DNA of 64,000 bases from an uncultured Bacillota bacterium (GTDB lineage Bacteria; Bacillota_I; Bacilli_A; RFN20; CAG-826). Position numbers and translations under genes: made by a program. Location of the stretch: the NCBI GenBank assembly GCA_949293555.1, contig CASFDV010000002.1, forward strand, positions 447,477 to 511,476. The letters are read 5' to 3'. Positions within the stretch are counted from its first letter, which is position 1, and the number at the start of each line of letters is the position of its first letter. A model generated the notes under the pieces. The model made no database searches and was not told the DNA's origin. It worked only from the letters and a program-made list of their open reading frames with translations. Below are positions 44,993 to 54,236 of this stretch, in pieces.

Positions 44993-45616
44993 ATGTCGCG
45001 AATGAGGTTGCTACGCAAGGCTCTGGTCTTCCTGCCGATCGTCCTTCTTTCATTCACCTCGTGCGCCTTATGCCTCGGGGAGTGGCGAGAGTTCGCCACT
45101 GGGGCTGATTCCGACCTGAATTTCATCGTTTACGGCGACTCCTTCCATTATGAAGTAGGAAGTGGGCTTACGATTCAGTTGCTTACTGCCTATGACGAAG
45201 ATGGGACCCAGTTTTCTGAAGCCGGAATCGCACTGACTGCGTCAGTGGGTCCTGGCGAAAAGGACGAGGAGACAATCAATCTCACGGGGAAGGAGCCACC
45301 GGGAGGCTTTAAGGAAGAATGGGACAGGGGAATGGCATGGCTCCGTTACTGGGAGGCCGAGGAGTTCTTCATCCCTGAGCGGGCAGCCAATGTCGATTGG
45401 TGGCGCCCCTGGCCTTTTCAATACGAAGAATCCCTGTGGATCCCTCGCTTTATCCTTGGACAGGCGGAAGTGGGGAGGAAGACCCTTTCGCTTGGCCTAT
45501 ATGTATTCTTCTACATACCGGATAGGAACGCCTGGAATCCTCCGGCCGTTTTCCGGTCCCTTTCTTTAGACTTCCGTTGGATTGGCAAGGACGAGATTGA
45601 GATTCTCCCCGACTAA
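44993..45616 (+). CDS. Predicted lipoprotein, unknown function
   Basis: 207 residues. Basic start MSRMRLLRKALVFLPIVLLS, then FTSC gives the lipobox with Cys24. The mature domain has repeated Trp/Tyr (WEAEEFFIPERAANVDWWRP) and looks beta-rich. Same general type as the lipoprotein at 43.9 kb but without clear sequence similarity. GGAAGGAGGGCCT precedes the ATG, so unlike its neighbours it has a normal ribosome site. It converges on nrnA; no terminator is seen between them. Confidence 0.75.
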   Translation: MSRMRLLRKALVFLPIVLLSFTSCALCLGEWREFATGADSDLNFIVYGDSFHYEVGSGLTIQLLTAYDEDGTQFSEAGIALTASVGPGEKDEETINLTGKEPPGGFKEEWDRGMAWLRYWEAEEFFIPERAANVDWWRPWPFQYEESLWIPRFILGQAEVGRKTLSLGLYVFFYIPDRNAWNPPAVFRSLSLDFRWIGKDEIEILPD

Positions 45617-45662
45617 ATGCGAAAAAGAAGGCAGATCGCCATCCTTTCCGTGGATATCCGCC

Positions 45663-46655
45663 CTAGAACAACGCGTCCAGGTCGCTGAGGAAGGCCTCGA
45701 GCTCCGAGAGATCCTTGAACTTCGCCCCGGAGGCCTGGGGGTGGCCGCCCCCGCCCCACTTCTGGGCGACGCCGGAGATGTCCTTCGCCTTGCTCCTGAT
45801 CGAGATCCGCCAGCAGGGCTCCTTCGGGTCGTTGTCCTCGGTGATGGAGCACCAGGCGTTGATGCCCTCGATGTTGCTGAACATGTTCACGTGCTCCTTG
45901 CCCCGTTCGGAGGGAAGGCCGAGGGCCTTGAGCCCCTCCTCGGGGAGGAGGTAGTAGGCCACGCCCTTCGGGGTCACCTTGTAGTGGTCCAGCACGTACT
46001 TCTGGAACTCGAGGTCCCCGATCTTCTTCTCGTACATCGAGAGGTAGATGGGGCGGATGTCGATGCCCTTCTTGATGAGCCAGGATGCCGAAGCGAAGGT
46101 CAGGGGCGAGGTCGCCCCGTAGAGGAACCTGCCCGAGTCCCCGACGATCGCGATGTAGAGGGCTCTCGCGGCTTCCTCGCTGACCTTCCTCCTCTTCCCG
46201 AAGGAGGCGAGGAAGGCGGTCACGAGCTCGCCGCAGGAGGCGCTTTTCTCGTCAAGGAGCGAGCGTTGGCTCACGTCGGGCTTCCGGAAGGGGTGGTGGT
46301 CGATCTTGATGACCATCGCCGCCTTCTCGAAGCGCGGGTCGGCAATCCTTTCCTTGTCCCCGACGTCGAGGACGATCGCGAGGAAGGGGGAGTCGAACCA
46401 CGAGTTCGGCATCTTCTCCGGCGCGGGGAAGAGGCGGGGGACGAAGGTGGGGTGGGTGTCCCCGACCTGGTGGACCTCCTTCCCCGGGAAGTTCTCGCGG
46501 AGGAAGTGATAGAGCCCGAACTGGCACCCCAAGGCGTCGAAATCCGGCTTGATGTGGCGGAAGATGCAGATGCGGTCGTATTTCCTGATGGCCTCGCGGA
46601 GGGAGCGGAACTCCTTCTTATGGGCCCGAAGGTAGTCCTTGAGCGCCTCTTCCAT
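45663..46655 (-). CDS. nrnA: NrnA-like DHH phosphoesterase (nanoRNase / pAp phosphatase)
   Basis: 330 residues. DHH motifs: FRHIKPDFDALGCQFGL, AIVLDVGDKERIAD, VIKIDHHPF, GDSGRFLYG; DHHA1 motif WGGGGHPQASGAKF at the C-terminus. NrnA degrades 2-5-base RNA fragments and 3'-phosphoadenosine 5'-phosphate. The start overlaps the ackA stop by one base (TGATG). In Bacillus nrnA lies near dnaE; here the accessory block 42.4-45.6 kb separates them. Confidence 0.93.
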   Translation of the reverse strand: MEEALKDYLRAHKKEFRSLREAIRKYDRICIFRHIKPDFDALGCQFGLYHFLRENFPGKEVHQVGDTHPTFVPRLFPAPEKMPNSWFDSPFLAIVLDVGDKERIADPRFEKAAMVIKIDHHPFRKPDVSQRSLLDEKSASCGELVTAFLASFGKRRKVSEEAARALYIAIVGDSGRFLYGATSPLTFASASWLIKKGIDIRPIYLSMYEKKIGDLEFQKYVLDHYKVTPKGVAYYLLPEEGLKALGLPSERGKEHVNMFSNIEGINAWCSITEDNDPKEPCWRISIRSKAKDISGVAQKWGGGGHPQASGAKFKDLSELEAFLSDLDALF

Positions 46656-47860
46656 CAGAGGGTCCCCTCCAGCGCCTTCAGGCAGTCCCTGGCGATCATG
46701 ACCTCCTCGTCGGTGGGGATGATCGCGACCTTGACCTTGCTCCCGGGGCGGGAGAGGAGCGCCTCCTTCCGGTTCTCGGAGACGTTCTTCCCGTAGTCGA
46801 TGTCGAGCCCGAGGGCCTCCTCGACCCGTTCGAGGATAATTCGGCGGAAGTAGTCGCTGTTCTCGCCGATCCCGGCGCTGAAGACGATGATGTCGGCGCC
46901 CCCGAGGCGCACGAAGTACTGGCCGATGTAGTCGGCGACCCGGCGGGCGAAGAGGTTCGCCGCGCGGATGGCCTTGGGATTCCCTTCCTGGACGGCCTCC
47001 TCGATGTCCCTCGTGTCGTTGGAGAGCCCCGCGGAGACGCCGAGGAGCCCGGACTTCCTGTTGAGGATCTCGTAGATCTCGTGGACGTCCTTCCCGGTGC
47101 AGGTGCTGACGTAGTCGAGGACGGAGGGGTCGATGTCGCCGCTCCTGGTGCCCATCATGACGCCCCCGAGGGGGGTGAGGCCCATCGAGGTGGCGACGCA
47201 CTTCCCGTCCCTCACCGCGGCAAGGCTCGCCCCCGAGCCGATGTGGCAGGTGATGACCCTGGTGTGCCTAAGCCCCGGGAGATAGTCCGTGGCCGCCTTC
47301 TCGGCGAGGTACTGGTGCGAGGTCCCGTGCGCCCCGTAGCGCCGGCAGTCGTACTTCTCCGTCCACTCGTCGGGGATGGGGAAGAGGTAGTCCTCCTCTT
47401 CCATCGTCTGGTGGAAGGCGGTGTCGAAGACGGCGATCGCCCTGGCGTTCGGGAGCGCCTCCCGGAAGGCATGGAAGCCGAGGAGATGCGCCGGGGCGTG
47501 GAGGGGGTCGAGGGGCGTCAGCTCGCGGATCTTCTCCTCGGTGTCCTTGGTGAAGAAGGCGCTCTTGGAGAAGTACTTGCCGCCCTGGACGACGCGGTGG
47601 CCGACGCATTCGATCTCCTCGAGCGAGGAGACGACCCCCGAGGTCGAAAGCGCCTCGAGGATGAGGCGGACCCCCGCCCCGTGGTCGGGGATCGGGAGGA
47701 CGTCCTTCCGGTCCTCCTTGCCGCCCTTGAACTTGAAGATGCCGTCCTCGTGACCGATGCGGTCGACGATGCCGGAGGCGAGCACCCGCTCCTCGGGCAT
47801 TTCGAAGAGCTTGTACTTGATCGAGCTCGACCCGGCGTTCACCGCGATGACCTTTGCCAT
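46655..47860 (-). CDS. ackA: Acetate kinase
   Basis: 401 residues, normal length. Motifs: VIAVNAGSSSIKYKLFEM at the N-terminus, ECVGHRVVQGGKYF, AVFDTAFHQTM with the catalytic Asp region, CHIGSGASLAAVRDGKCVAT and LGGVMMGTRSGDIDPS. It converts acetyl phosphate and ADP to acetate and ATP, pointing to acetate fermentation; phosphotransacetylase is not in the window. The ATG at 47860 was chosen because AGGAG precedes it; the frame extends further without support. It is coupled to nrnA and divergent from glgB. Confidence 0.97.
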   Translation of the reverse strand: MAKVIAVNAGSSSIKYKLFEMPEERVLASGIVDRIGHEDGIFKFKGGKEDRKDVLPIPDHGAGVRLILEALSTSGVVSSLEEIECVGHRVVQGGKYFSKSAFFTKDTEEKIRELTPLDPLHAPAHLLGFHAFREALPNARAIAVFDTAFHQTMEEEDYLFPIPDEWTEKYDCRRYGAHGTSHQYLAEKAATDYLPGLRHTRVITCHIGSGASLAAVRDGKCVATSMGLTPLGGVMMGTRSGDIDPSVLDYVSTCTGKDVHEIYEILNRKSGLLGVSAGLSNDTRDIEEAVQEGNPKAIRAANLFARRVADYIGQYFVRLGGADIIVFSAGIGENSDYFRRIILERVEEALGLDIDYGKNVSENRKEALLSRPGSKVKVAIIPTDEEVMIARDCLKALEGTL

Positions 47861-47939
47861 TTCGTTTTCTCCTTGTCTATTCGCAGAGATTGTAGGCTTC
47901 GGAAGAGCCTTTTTCCATGCGGGCGCGCTCAACTTCGTC

Positions 47940-47945
47940 TATACT
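47940..47945 (+). promoter_or_regulatory. -10 box of the glg operon
   Basis: TATACT lies 32 bases before the glgB ATG, which has AAAGGAGAG as ribosome site. No good -35 box is visible. Confidence 0.5.
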
Positions 47946-47977
47946 CTCGGAAGAAAATTCCGAAAAAGGAGAGCGAC

Positions 47978-50011
47978 ATGGCCTACGGACTCCTCTACGA
48001 CTACCTCATGGGGCAGAGCATCGACGCCTACAAGTACTTCGGCGCCCATTTCGGGAAGTGCGTCCTCCCGACCGGGGAGGAGCTTTCCGGCGTGTGGTTC
48101 CGTCTCTACGCCCCCCTTGCCCAGGACGTCGCCGTCATCGGGGAGTGGAACGGCTGGGATCCCGGGGCGAACCCCATGAACAAGGTCGACGACTCCGGGG
48201 TGTTCGAGACGTTCGTCCCGGGGCTCATGAACTACCAGACCTACAAGTTCCACTTCCGGAACGCCCGCGGGGAGTGGGTGGACAAGGCCGACCCCTTCGC
48301 CTTCTATAGCGAGATGCGCCCGGGCTCCTGCAGCAAGCTCTACGACATCGAGGGCTTCCCCTGGGACGACGGGAAGTGGATGAGGGAGCGCGACCGGAAC
48401 TTCGACCGCCCGATGGCGATCTACGAGATGCACCTCGGCTCCTGGCGGGGCGAGAGATGGGGGAGGAACCCCTCCTACGAGGAGGTCGCCGACGACCTCA
48501 TCCCCTACCTCCAGGAGATGGGCTACACCCACGTCGAGGTCATGCCGATCGTCCAGTACCCCTTCGACGGCTCCTGGGGCTACCAGGCGACGGGCTTCTA
48601 CTCCGTGGACAGCCGCTACGGGAACCCGAAGCAGCTGATGAGCCTCGTGAACCGCCTCCACCAGGCCGGGATCGGCGTCATCCTCGACTTCGCGCCCGTC
48701 CACTTCGCGACCGACTCCTACTCGCTCCGCGACTTCGACGGCACCCACCTATACGAGTACGGCGACCCCCAGCACACCTACAGCCAGTGGGGGAGCTGCC
48801 TCTTCGACCTCGGGAAGGACCCGGTGCGGAGCTTCCTGATGTCGGCGATGAACTACTTCCTCTCCTACTTCCATTTCGACGGGATCCGCGTGGACGCCGT
48901 CTCCAACATCGTCTACTGGGACGGGAACAAGACGAACGGGGAGAACACCGGGGCCACGGAGTTCATCAAGAGGCTGAACGGCAAGATCCACTACGAGCAC
49001 CCCGACGTCATGATGATCGCCGAGGACTCCACCGACTTCCCGGGCGTCACCAAACCCCTCGAGTACGGCGGGCTCGGCTTCGACTACAAGTGGGACCTCG
49101 GCTGGATGAACGACACCCTCAAGTACTACTCCAAGGACCCCATCTACAAGAAGTGGGAGCATAACAAGCTCACCTTCTCGATGGCCTACTTCTGGAGCGA
49201 GAACTTCCTCCTTCCTCTCTCCCACGACGAGGTCGTCCACGGGAAGGGGACGGTCATCAACAAGCTCTATGGCGACTACGACACGAAGTTCGCCCTGCTC
49301 CGGAACCTTTACACGTACCAGTACGGCCACCCGGGGAAGAAGCTCTCCTTCATGGGGAACGAGCTCGCCTCCTTCGACGAGTGGAACGAGAAGCGGAGCC
49401 TTCCCTGGAACCTCCTCTCCTTCCCCAAGCACGACAGCGTCCGCCGGCTCGTCCGCGACCTGAACCTCATCTACCGCGCGGAGAAGGCGATGCACTTCGA
49501 GGAATATAATCCCGCCCGCTTCCAGTGGACGATGGTCGACAACCGCGACCAGTCCGTCTTTGCCTTCGAGCGGGAGTACGGCGATAGCGACCTCCTCTTC
49601 GTCTACAACATGACGCCAAACTACTACGAGGGCTACGAGGTCGGCTGCCTCCACGAGGGCACCTACGAGGAGATCTTCAACAGCGACAAGGACGTCTACG
49701 GCGGCTGGAACAACTATAACGGCCTGCCTTGCGAGAGCTATCCCGGCGCCCCCGAGGGCCGTCCCTACCACATCTCCATCAAGCTCGGCGCCTACGCGGC
49801 GATGATCTTCAAGCGGAAGATAGAGGAGGAGAAGCGGAGCCCCAACAGCACCGTCCAGGAGCTCGTCGTCACCCCCAAGGACCCCGACCCCATCTTCCGC
49901 GGGAGGAAGAGGCCCATCGAGATCGTCGTGGAGGAGAAGAAGCCCGCCCCGAGGAAGAAGGCGCCCGCGAAGAAGGCCTCCGGGACGAAGAAGGCCCGGG
50001 CGAAGAAGTGA
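47978..50011 (+). CDS. glgB: 1,4-alpha-glucan branching enzyme with basic C-terminal tail
   Basis: 677 residues. An N-terminal CBM48 region (VAVIGEWNGWDPGANPMNKV) precedes the GH13 barrel with the nucleophile in FDGIRVDAVSNIVYWD, the acid in VMMIAEDSTDFPG and LPLSHDEVVHGKGTV. It makes alpha-1,6 branches in glycogen. After the usual end the protein carries about 35 extra residues rich in Lys, Pro and Ala (VVEEKKPAPRKKAPAKKASG), like a histone H1 tail, not normal for GlgB. First gene of the glgB-glgP-dUTPase-like operon. Confidence 0.96.
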   Translation: MAYGLLYDYLMGQSIDAYKYFGAHFGKCVLPTGEELSGVWFRLYAPLAQDVAVIGEWNGWDPGANPMNKVDDSGVFETFVPGLMNYQTYKFHFRNARGEWVDKADPFAFYSEMRPGSCSKLYDIEGFPWDDGKWMRERDRNFDRPMAIYEMHLGSWRGERWGRNPSYEEVADDLIPYLQEMGYTHVEVMPIVQYPFDGSWGYQATGFYSVDSRYGNPKQLMSLVNRLHQAGIGVILDFAPVHFATDSYSLRDFDGTHLYEYGDPQHTYSQWGSCLFDLGKDPVRSFLMSAMNYFLSYFHFDGIRVDAVSNIVYWDGNKTNGENTGATEFIKRLNGKIHYEHPDVMMIAEDSTDFPGVTKPLEYGGLGFDYKWDLGWMNDTLKYYSKDPIYKKWEHNKLTFSMAYFWSENFLLPLSHDEVVHGKGTVINKLYGDYDTKFALLRNLYTYQYGHPGKKLSFMGNELASFDEWNEKRSLPWNLLSFPKHDSVRRLVRDLNLIYRAEKAMHFEEYNPARFQWTMVDNRDQSVFAFEREYGDSDLLFVYNMTPNYYEGYEVGCLHEGTYEEIFNSDKDVYGGWNNYNGLPCESYPGAPEGRPYHISIKLGAYAAMIFKRKIEEEKRSPNSTVQELVVTPKDPDPIFRGRKRPIEIVVEEKKPAPRKKAPAKKASGTKKARAKK

Positions 50012-50049
50012 TTCCGAAGGAAAGGGACCAGGATTAGAAGGATTTTCTT

Positions 50050-52485
50050 ATGAGCAAGAACGCGATCGACATGTTCGGCACGAAGGCCGCCTTCAAGGAG
50101 GAGTTCGCCCGGAGGCTCGAGGAGCGCTACGGGCGGAGCGTCCAGGATTCGCACGTCACCGAGCGCTACGTCGTCCTCGGGGAGATGGTCCGGGACTACG
50201 CCGGCAAGGACTGGCGGAGCTGCCGCGAGGACATCCTCGGGAAGGGGAGGAAGCAGTGCATCTACTTCTCGATGGAGTTCCTCATCGGGAGGCTCCTCCT
50301 CAACAACATGCAGAACCTCGGGGTGTACGAGGTCGCCAAGAGCGGCCTGGCGGACCTCGGCGTCGACATCAACGAGCTCGAGGACCAGGAGCCGGACGCC
50401 GGGCTCGGGAACGGGGGGCTCGGGCGCCTCGCCGCCTGCTTCCTCGATAGCGCCGCCTCCCTCGGCTACCCCCTCCACGGGAACACGATCCGCTACGACT
50501 ACGGCTTCTTCCGCCAGAAGTTCGTCGAGGGCCGCCAGGTGGAGCTTCCCGACCAGTGGCTTTCCGACGGCTTCGTCTTCGAGGTCCGGAAGCCCAAGCA
50601 CGCGGTCGAGGTGAAGTTCTACGGGAACGCGGAGACCTACCTCAAGCCCGACGGGAACTACGCGATCCGCCTCGTGAACGCCCGGGCCATCCGCGCCGTC
50701 CCCTACGACGTCAGCGTCGTCGGCTACCGCAACAAGGTCGCGAACACCCTCCGCCTCTGGTCGGCCGAGCCGAGCACCGAGAACCTCCCGACCGACTGCT
50801 CCTTCAACGAGTACCTCGCGACCCTCAAGGAGCTGACCTTCGGACTGTACCCGGACGACTCCACCGAGCACGGGCGGCTCCTGAGGCTCCGCCAGCAGTA
50901 CTTCCTCGTCTCCGCCGGGCTCCAGTCGGCGATGCGCGGGGAGATGCGGCGCTACGGCACCCTCGAGCATTTCCACGAGCACTACGTCTTCCAGCTGAAC
51001 GACACCCACCCGATCCTCGCGATCCCCGAGATGATGCGCCTCCTCATGGACGAGTACGGCTGGGGCTGGGACGAGGCCTGGGAGGAGGTCAGGAAGTCCA
51101 TCGCCTACACCAACCACACCGTCATGCCCGAGGCCCTCGAGCGCTGGCCGGTGAACTACCTCCAGATGCTCCTCCCGCGCATCTACATGATCGTCGAGGA
51201 GATCGACCGCCGCTTCAACGCCTGGATGCGCGAGAAGGGCGTCGAGGACGGGCGCCAGTGGCAGATGAGGATCATCAAGGACGGCCAGGTGCACATGACG
51301 AACATGGCCATCTACGCCGGCTTCTCCGTGAACGGGGTGGCGAGGCTCCACACCCAGATCCTCGAGAACTACACGTTCCATTCCTTCTACGAGACCTTCC
51401 CCGAGAAGTTCAACAACAAGACGAACGGGGTCACGCACCGCCGCTGGCTCCTTTATAGCAACCCGCGCCTTTCTAACCTCATCACCTCCAGGATCGGCGA
51501 CTCCTGGATCATGCGCCCGGAGGAGCTCCGGAAGCTCCGCGACTACGCGGGGGACGAGGAGACGAGGAAGGAAGCCCTCCGCATCAAGCTCGAGAACAAG
51601 AAGGACTTCGCCCTCTTCGTCAAGAAGGAGTACGGGATCGACATCGACCCCACGAGCGTCGTCGACACCCAGATCAAGCGCCTCCACGCCTACAAGAGGC
51701 AGCTGATGAACGTCTTCCGCATCATGCACCTGTACGCCCGCCTCAAGAGGGGCGAGAGCTTCGGCATGCTCCCGCACACCTTCGTCTTCGGGGCGAAGGC
51801 GGCCCCGAGCTACGAGTACGCCAAGCGCATCATCGAGCTCATCCTCGCCGTCCAGGACGTCGTCAACGGCGACGAGGCCGTGAACTCCCTCATGAAGGTG
51901 TGCTTCGTCGAGAACTACGGCGTCTCCCTCGCGGAGAGGATCATCCCCGCGACCGACCTCAGCGAGCAGATCTCCACCGCCGGGAAGGAGGCCTCGGGCA
52001 CGAGCAACATGAAGTTCATGATGAACGGCGCCCTCACGATCGGCACCCTCGACGGGGCGAACATCGAGATCGCCGAGCTCGCCGGGAAGGAGCACGAGAT
52101 CATCTTCGGCCTCACCGAGCCCGAGGTGAACGCCCTCCTGGGGAACGGGTCCTACAGCCCGTGGGACCTATATAACGGCGACCACGACATCAAGAACGTC
52201 ATGGACTCCCTCTTCAACGGGCCCTGGGCCCTCGGGAAGGGGGACCGCTTCCGCCTCATCTTCGACGAGATCATGAACCACGGGGACCAGTACCTCATCC
52301 TCAAGGACTTCCGCGCCTACCTCGAGGCCAGCCGCAGGGCCGACGACTTCTACCGCGACGAGGAGCGCTGGGGCGAGGCGATGATCCACAACATCGCGAT
52401 GTCCGGCTACTTCTCGAGCGACCGCACGATCGAGGAATATAACCGCGACATCTGGCATCTCGACCGCCTGGAGGTGCGGGAGTGA
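50050..52485 (+). CDS. glgP: Glycogen/maltodextrin phosphorylase
   Basis: 811 residues, full-length GT35. It releases glucose 1-phosphate from glycogen. The PLP lysine lies in EASGTSNMKFMMNGALTIGT; other signatures are PDAGLGNGGLGRLAACFLDS at the N-terminus, YGFFRQKFVEGRQVELPD and FQLNDTHPILAIPEMMRLLM. The gene lies 38 bases after glgB, so branching and breakdown of glycogen are co-expressed. The synthesis genes glgC and glgA are not in the window. Confidence 0.98.
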   Translation: MSKNAIDMFGTKAAFKEEFARRLEERYGRSVQDSHVTERYVVLGEMVRDYAGKDWRSCREDILGKGRKQCIYFSMEFLIGRLLLNNMQNLGVYEVAKSGLADLGVDINELEDQEPDAGLGNGGLGRLAACFLDSAASLGYPLHGNTIRYDYGFFRQKFVEGRQVELPDQWLSDGFVFEVRKPKHAVEVKFYGNAETYLKPDGNYAIRLVNARAIRAVPYDVSVVGYRNKVANTLRLWSAEPSTENLPTDCSFNEYLATLKELTFGLYPDDSTEHGRLLRLRQQYFLVSAGLQSAMRGEMRRYGTLEHFHEHYVFQLNDTHPILAIPEMMRLLMDEYGWGWDEAWEEVRKSIAYTNHTVMPEALERWPVNYLQMLLPRIYMIVEEIDRRFNAWMREKGVEDGRQWQMRIIKDGQVHMTNMAIYAGFSVNGVARLHTQILENYTFHSFYETFPEKFNNKTNGVTHRRWLLYSNPRLSNLITSRIGDSWIMRPEELRKLRDYAGDEETRKEALRIKLENKKDFALFVKKEYGIDIDPTSVVDTQIKRLHAYKRQLMNVFRIMHLYARLKRGESFGMLPHTFVFGAKAAPSYEYAKRIIELILAVQDVVNGDEAVNSLMKVCFVENYGVSLAERIIPATDLSEQISTAGKEASGTSNMKFMMNGALTIGTLDGANIEIAELAGKEHEIIFGLTEPEVNALLGNGSYSPWDLYNGDHDIKNVMDSLFNGPWALGKGDRFRLIFDEIMNHGDQYLILKDFRAYLEASRRADDFYRDEERWGEAMIHNIAMSGYFSSDRTIEEYNRDIWHLDRLEVRE

Positions 52486-52985
52486 GGGAAGTCTCGCTCG
52501 ACCATCTCTTCCCCCTCCAGAGGGAGCTCGACGAGAGGATCGCCATCCGCCACGGCTCCTCCTACGGGAAGACGATGCGGGAGCGCCTCCTCGCCTTCCT
52601 CGTGGAGCTCGGCGAGTTCGCGAACGAAACCCGCTGCTTCAAGTTCTGGAGCCTCAAGGGCCCTTCCCCGAAGGAGAGGATCCTCGAGGAATACGCGGAC
52701 GGGCTCCACTTCCTTCTCTCGCTCGGGGCGGGGATGGGGGTGGAGGGCTACACCCACTCCTTCCGCGAGGAAGATAGGAGCCTCGTCGAGCAGATCCTCC
52801 TTTGCTACGCCCTCGCGGGGGACCTCGTCGAGGAGGGGGAGGAGATGGACCCCCGGAAGTACGCGCTCCTTTTCTCCGCCTATCTGAACCTCCTCCCGAT
52901 CCTCGGCTACGAGTTCGAGGAAGCGGAGGAAAGCTACATGAGGAAGCGCGAGGAGAACTTCAAAAGGCAGGAGGAGGGCTACTGA
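52482..52985 (+). CDS. Dimeric dUTPase-like nucleotide pyrophosphatase
   Basis: 167 residues, all helical. LAFLVELGEFANETRCFKFW and ILEEYADGLHFLLSLG carry the two acidic helices that bind Mg in the dimeric dUTPase/MazG superfamily, and the KFWS segment is typical of the dUTPase_2 group in Bacillota. It should cleave dUTP (perhaps dUDP) to dUMP. The start is GTG in a GTGA overlap with glgP. The link with glycogen genes is positional, with no obvious metabolic reason. Confidence 0.85.
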   Translation: MREVSLDHLFPLQRELDERIAIRHGSSYGKTMRERLLAFLVELGEFANETRCFKFWSLKGPSPKERILEEYADGLHFLLSLGAGMGVEGYTHSFREEDRSLVEQILLCYALAGDLVEEGEEMDPRKYALLFSAYLNLLPILGYEFEEAEESYMRKREENFKRQEEGY

Positions 52986-53422
52986 TGAAGCGGCTCACGA
53001 AGAAGCAGTACTCGCTCCTCACCGGGGCCTTCTACCTCATCGTCCCCCCGGTCCTCTGGCTTTTGCCCCTTTATTTCGTCCCGCCCCCCTCGGAGGACCT
53101 CAGGGGAATCACGACGAACCTCTTCTCCTTCCTCTCGGAGGGCGGGCCCTCGACGCTCTCGGGGCTCCTCCTCGGCTTCGGGTCGGCGATGCTCCTCACG
53201 GGGGCGCTCCGCGTCCTCTCCATCCTCTTCCTCAGGAAGAGCGAGGTCCGCGACAAGATCGCCTTCTGGACCTACATCGCCTACATCTTCCTCTCGGTCG
53301 CCTACGGGATCAGCTGCTACTACTTCGAGAGCTCCTACGCCTTCCTCGTCTCGATCCTGCCCGCGGGGATTCCCCTCGTCCTCCTCTTCGTCGAGGGCTC
53401 CCTCTATAGCGCGGAGGAGTGA
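52985..53422 (+). CDS. Small membrane protein, four predicted helices
   Basis: 145 residues with hydrophobic segments at about 12-32, 58-80, 93-113 and 117-138 and a basic N-terminus (MKRLTKKQYSLL). No signal for cleavage and no motif known to me. Its ATG overlaps the previous stop by one base (TGATG). Last gene of the glg operon, followed directly by a terminator. Confidence 0.8.
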   Translation: MKRLTKKQYSLLTGAFYLIVPPVLWLLPLYFVPPPSEDLRGITTNLFSFLSEGGPSTLSGLLLGFGSAMLLTGALRVLSILFLRKSEVRDKIAFWTYIAYIFLSVAYGISCYYFESSYAFLVSILPAGIPLVLLFVEGSLYSAEE

Positions 53423-53439
53423 CCCCTTACAAGGGAGAT

Positions 53440-53463
53440 AGGCGCCCCGGGCGCCTTTTTTCG
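53440..53463 (+). terminator. Terminator of the glg operon
   Basis: AGGCGCC, loop CCG, GGCGCCT, then TTTTTTCG. Confidence 0.88.
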
Positions 53464-53573
53464 TAGTTAGGGGCGTGTTTTGCATGGTTATTCCCATCCC
53501 TTCCTTCTTTGCGACTCCTTGTCCCGGTATAGGCGGGCTTATCCGCGTAAGGAAGCGCTTTCCCCCCATCGTC

Positions 53574-53602
53574 TTGACAAGATTTCGGGTTTTGAAAACA
53601 CT
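53574..53602 (+). promoter_or_regulatory. Promoter of the small XRE gene, leaderless layout
   Basis: A perfect -35 TTGACA (53574-53579), 17 bases, AACACT (53597-53602), 6 bases, then ATG at 53609. No ribosome binding site. Confidence 0.6.
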
Positions 53603-53608
53603 ATTGGC

Positions 53609-53893
53609 ATGAACGACAGGGGTGAAAGGGACTTCCGCCTGGGCAAGACCTTCGGCGACCGGATCCGCCTTCTTCGCTCCAGGAAGGGATGGACGCAGGA
53701 GGAGCTCGCGAGGAAGCTCCTCATCAGCGACAAGGCCGTCTCCAAGTGGGAGAACGACCACGGGCTTCCCGACGTCGGCTACCTGGTGAAGATCGCCGAC
53801 GTCCTCGAGGCCACCCTCGACTATCTTCTCCGGGGAGATCCTTCCCTAGAGGAGGCGGAATCCCTCTTCCGTCCTGAGGTGCCCGCGGAGTAG
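53609..53893 (+). CDS. XRE-family helix-turn-helix regulator
   Basis: 94 residues. The HTH runs through FGDRIRLLRSRKGWTQEELA, then KLLISDKAVSKWENDHGLPD and IADVLEATLDYLLRGD, the same layout as in the membrane-anchored XRE protein at 4.7-5.3 kb but without membrane helices. The start at 53609 is set by the promoter geometry; a longer frame upstream runs across the promoter. A small DUF4177-like gene follows in the same direction. Targets unknown. Confidence 0.88.
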   Translation: MNDRGERDFRLGKTFGDRIRLLRSRKGWTQEELARKLLISDKAVSKWENDHGLPDVGYLVKIADVLEATLDYLLRGDPSLEEAESLFRPEVPAE

Positions 53894-53947
53894 GGATTTT
53901 TCCCGGGGGATCGGAAGGCCGGAATTCCGGAGCGACAGGACCGCATC

Positions 53948-54124
53948 ATGAAGTGGGAATACAAGTACATCGACGTGGATGCGAAGATGTCCTACAAAAA
54001 GACGATGGAGCTCCTGCATCAGGAACTCAACAAGATGGGAGAAGAAGGCTGGGGGCTCGTGAACTTTGCCCCGATCCTTATCGACGTGAGATACGCGTTC
54101 GTCTTCAAGAGACTGAAGGACTGA
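53948..54124 (+). CDS. Small DUF4177-like protein
   Basis: 58 residues: starts MKWEYKYIDVDAKMSYKKTM and continues ELNKMGEEGWGLVNFAP and YAFVFKRLKD. The pattern (W-E-Y-K-x-x at the start, a helix, G-x-x-G-W-x-L-V, then a strand ending in F-K-R) is that of the DUF4177 family of small proteins, whose role is not known. AGGA lies 8 bases before ATG. It is 54 bases after the XRE gene and possibly on the same transcript. Confidence 0.75.
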   Translation: MKWEYKYIDVDAKMSYKKTMELLHQELNKMGEEGWGLVNFAPILIDVRYAFVFKRLKD

Positions 54125-54236
54125 TTTCTTAGGTCCGTCTCTTGGCCTGGACTTGGCTTAATTCGTTAGGTTGGGCCCTTTGCTATAACATTTGCCTGCA
54201 AGGCATTGCCTTCTTCTCGTTGTTTAGGGTAAAGTA

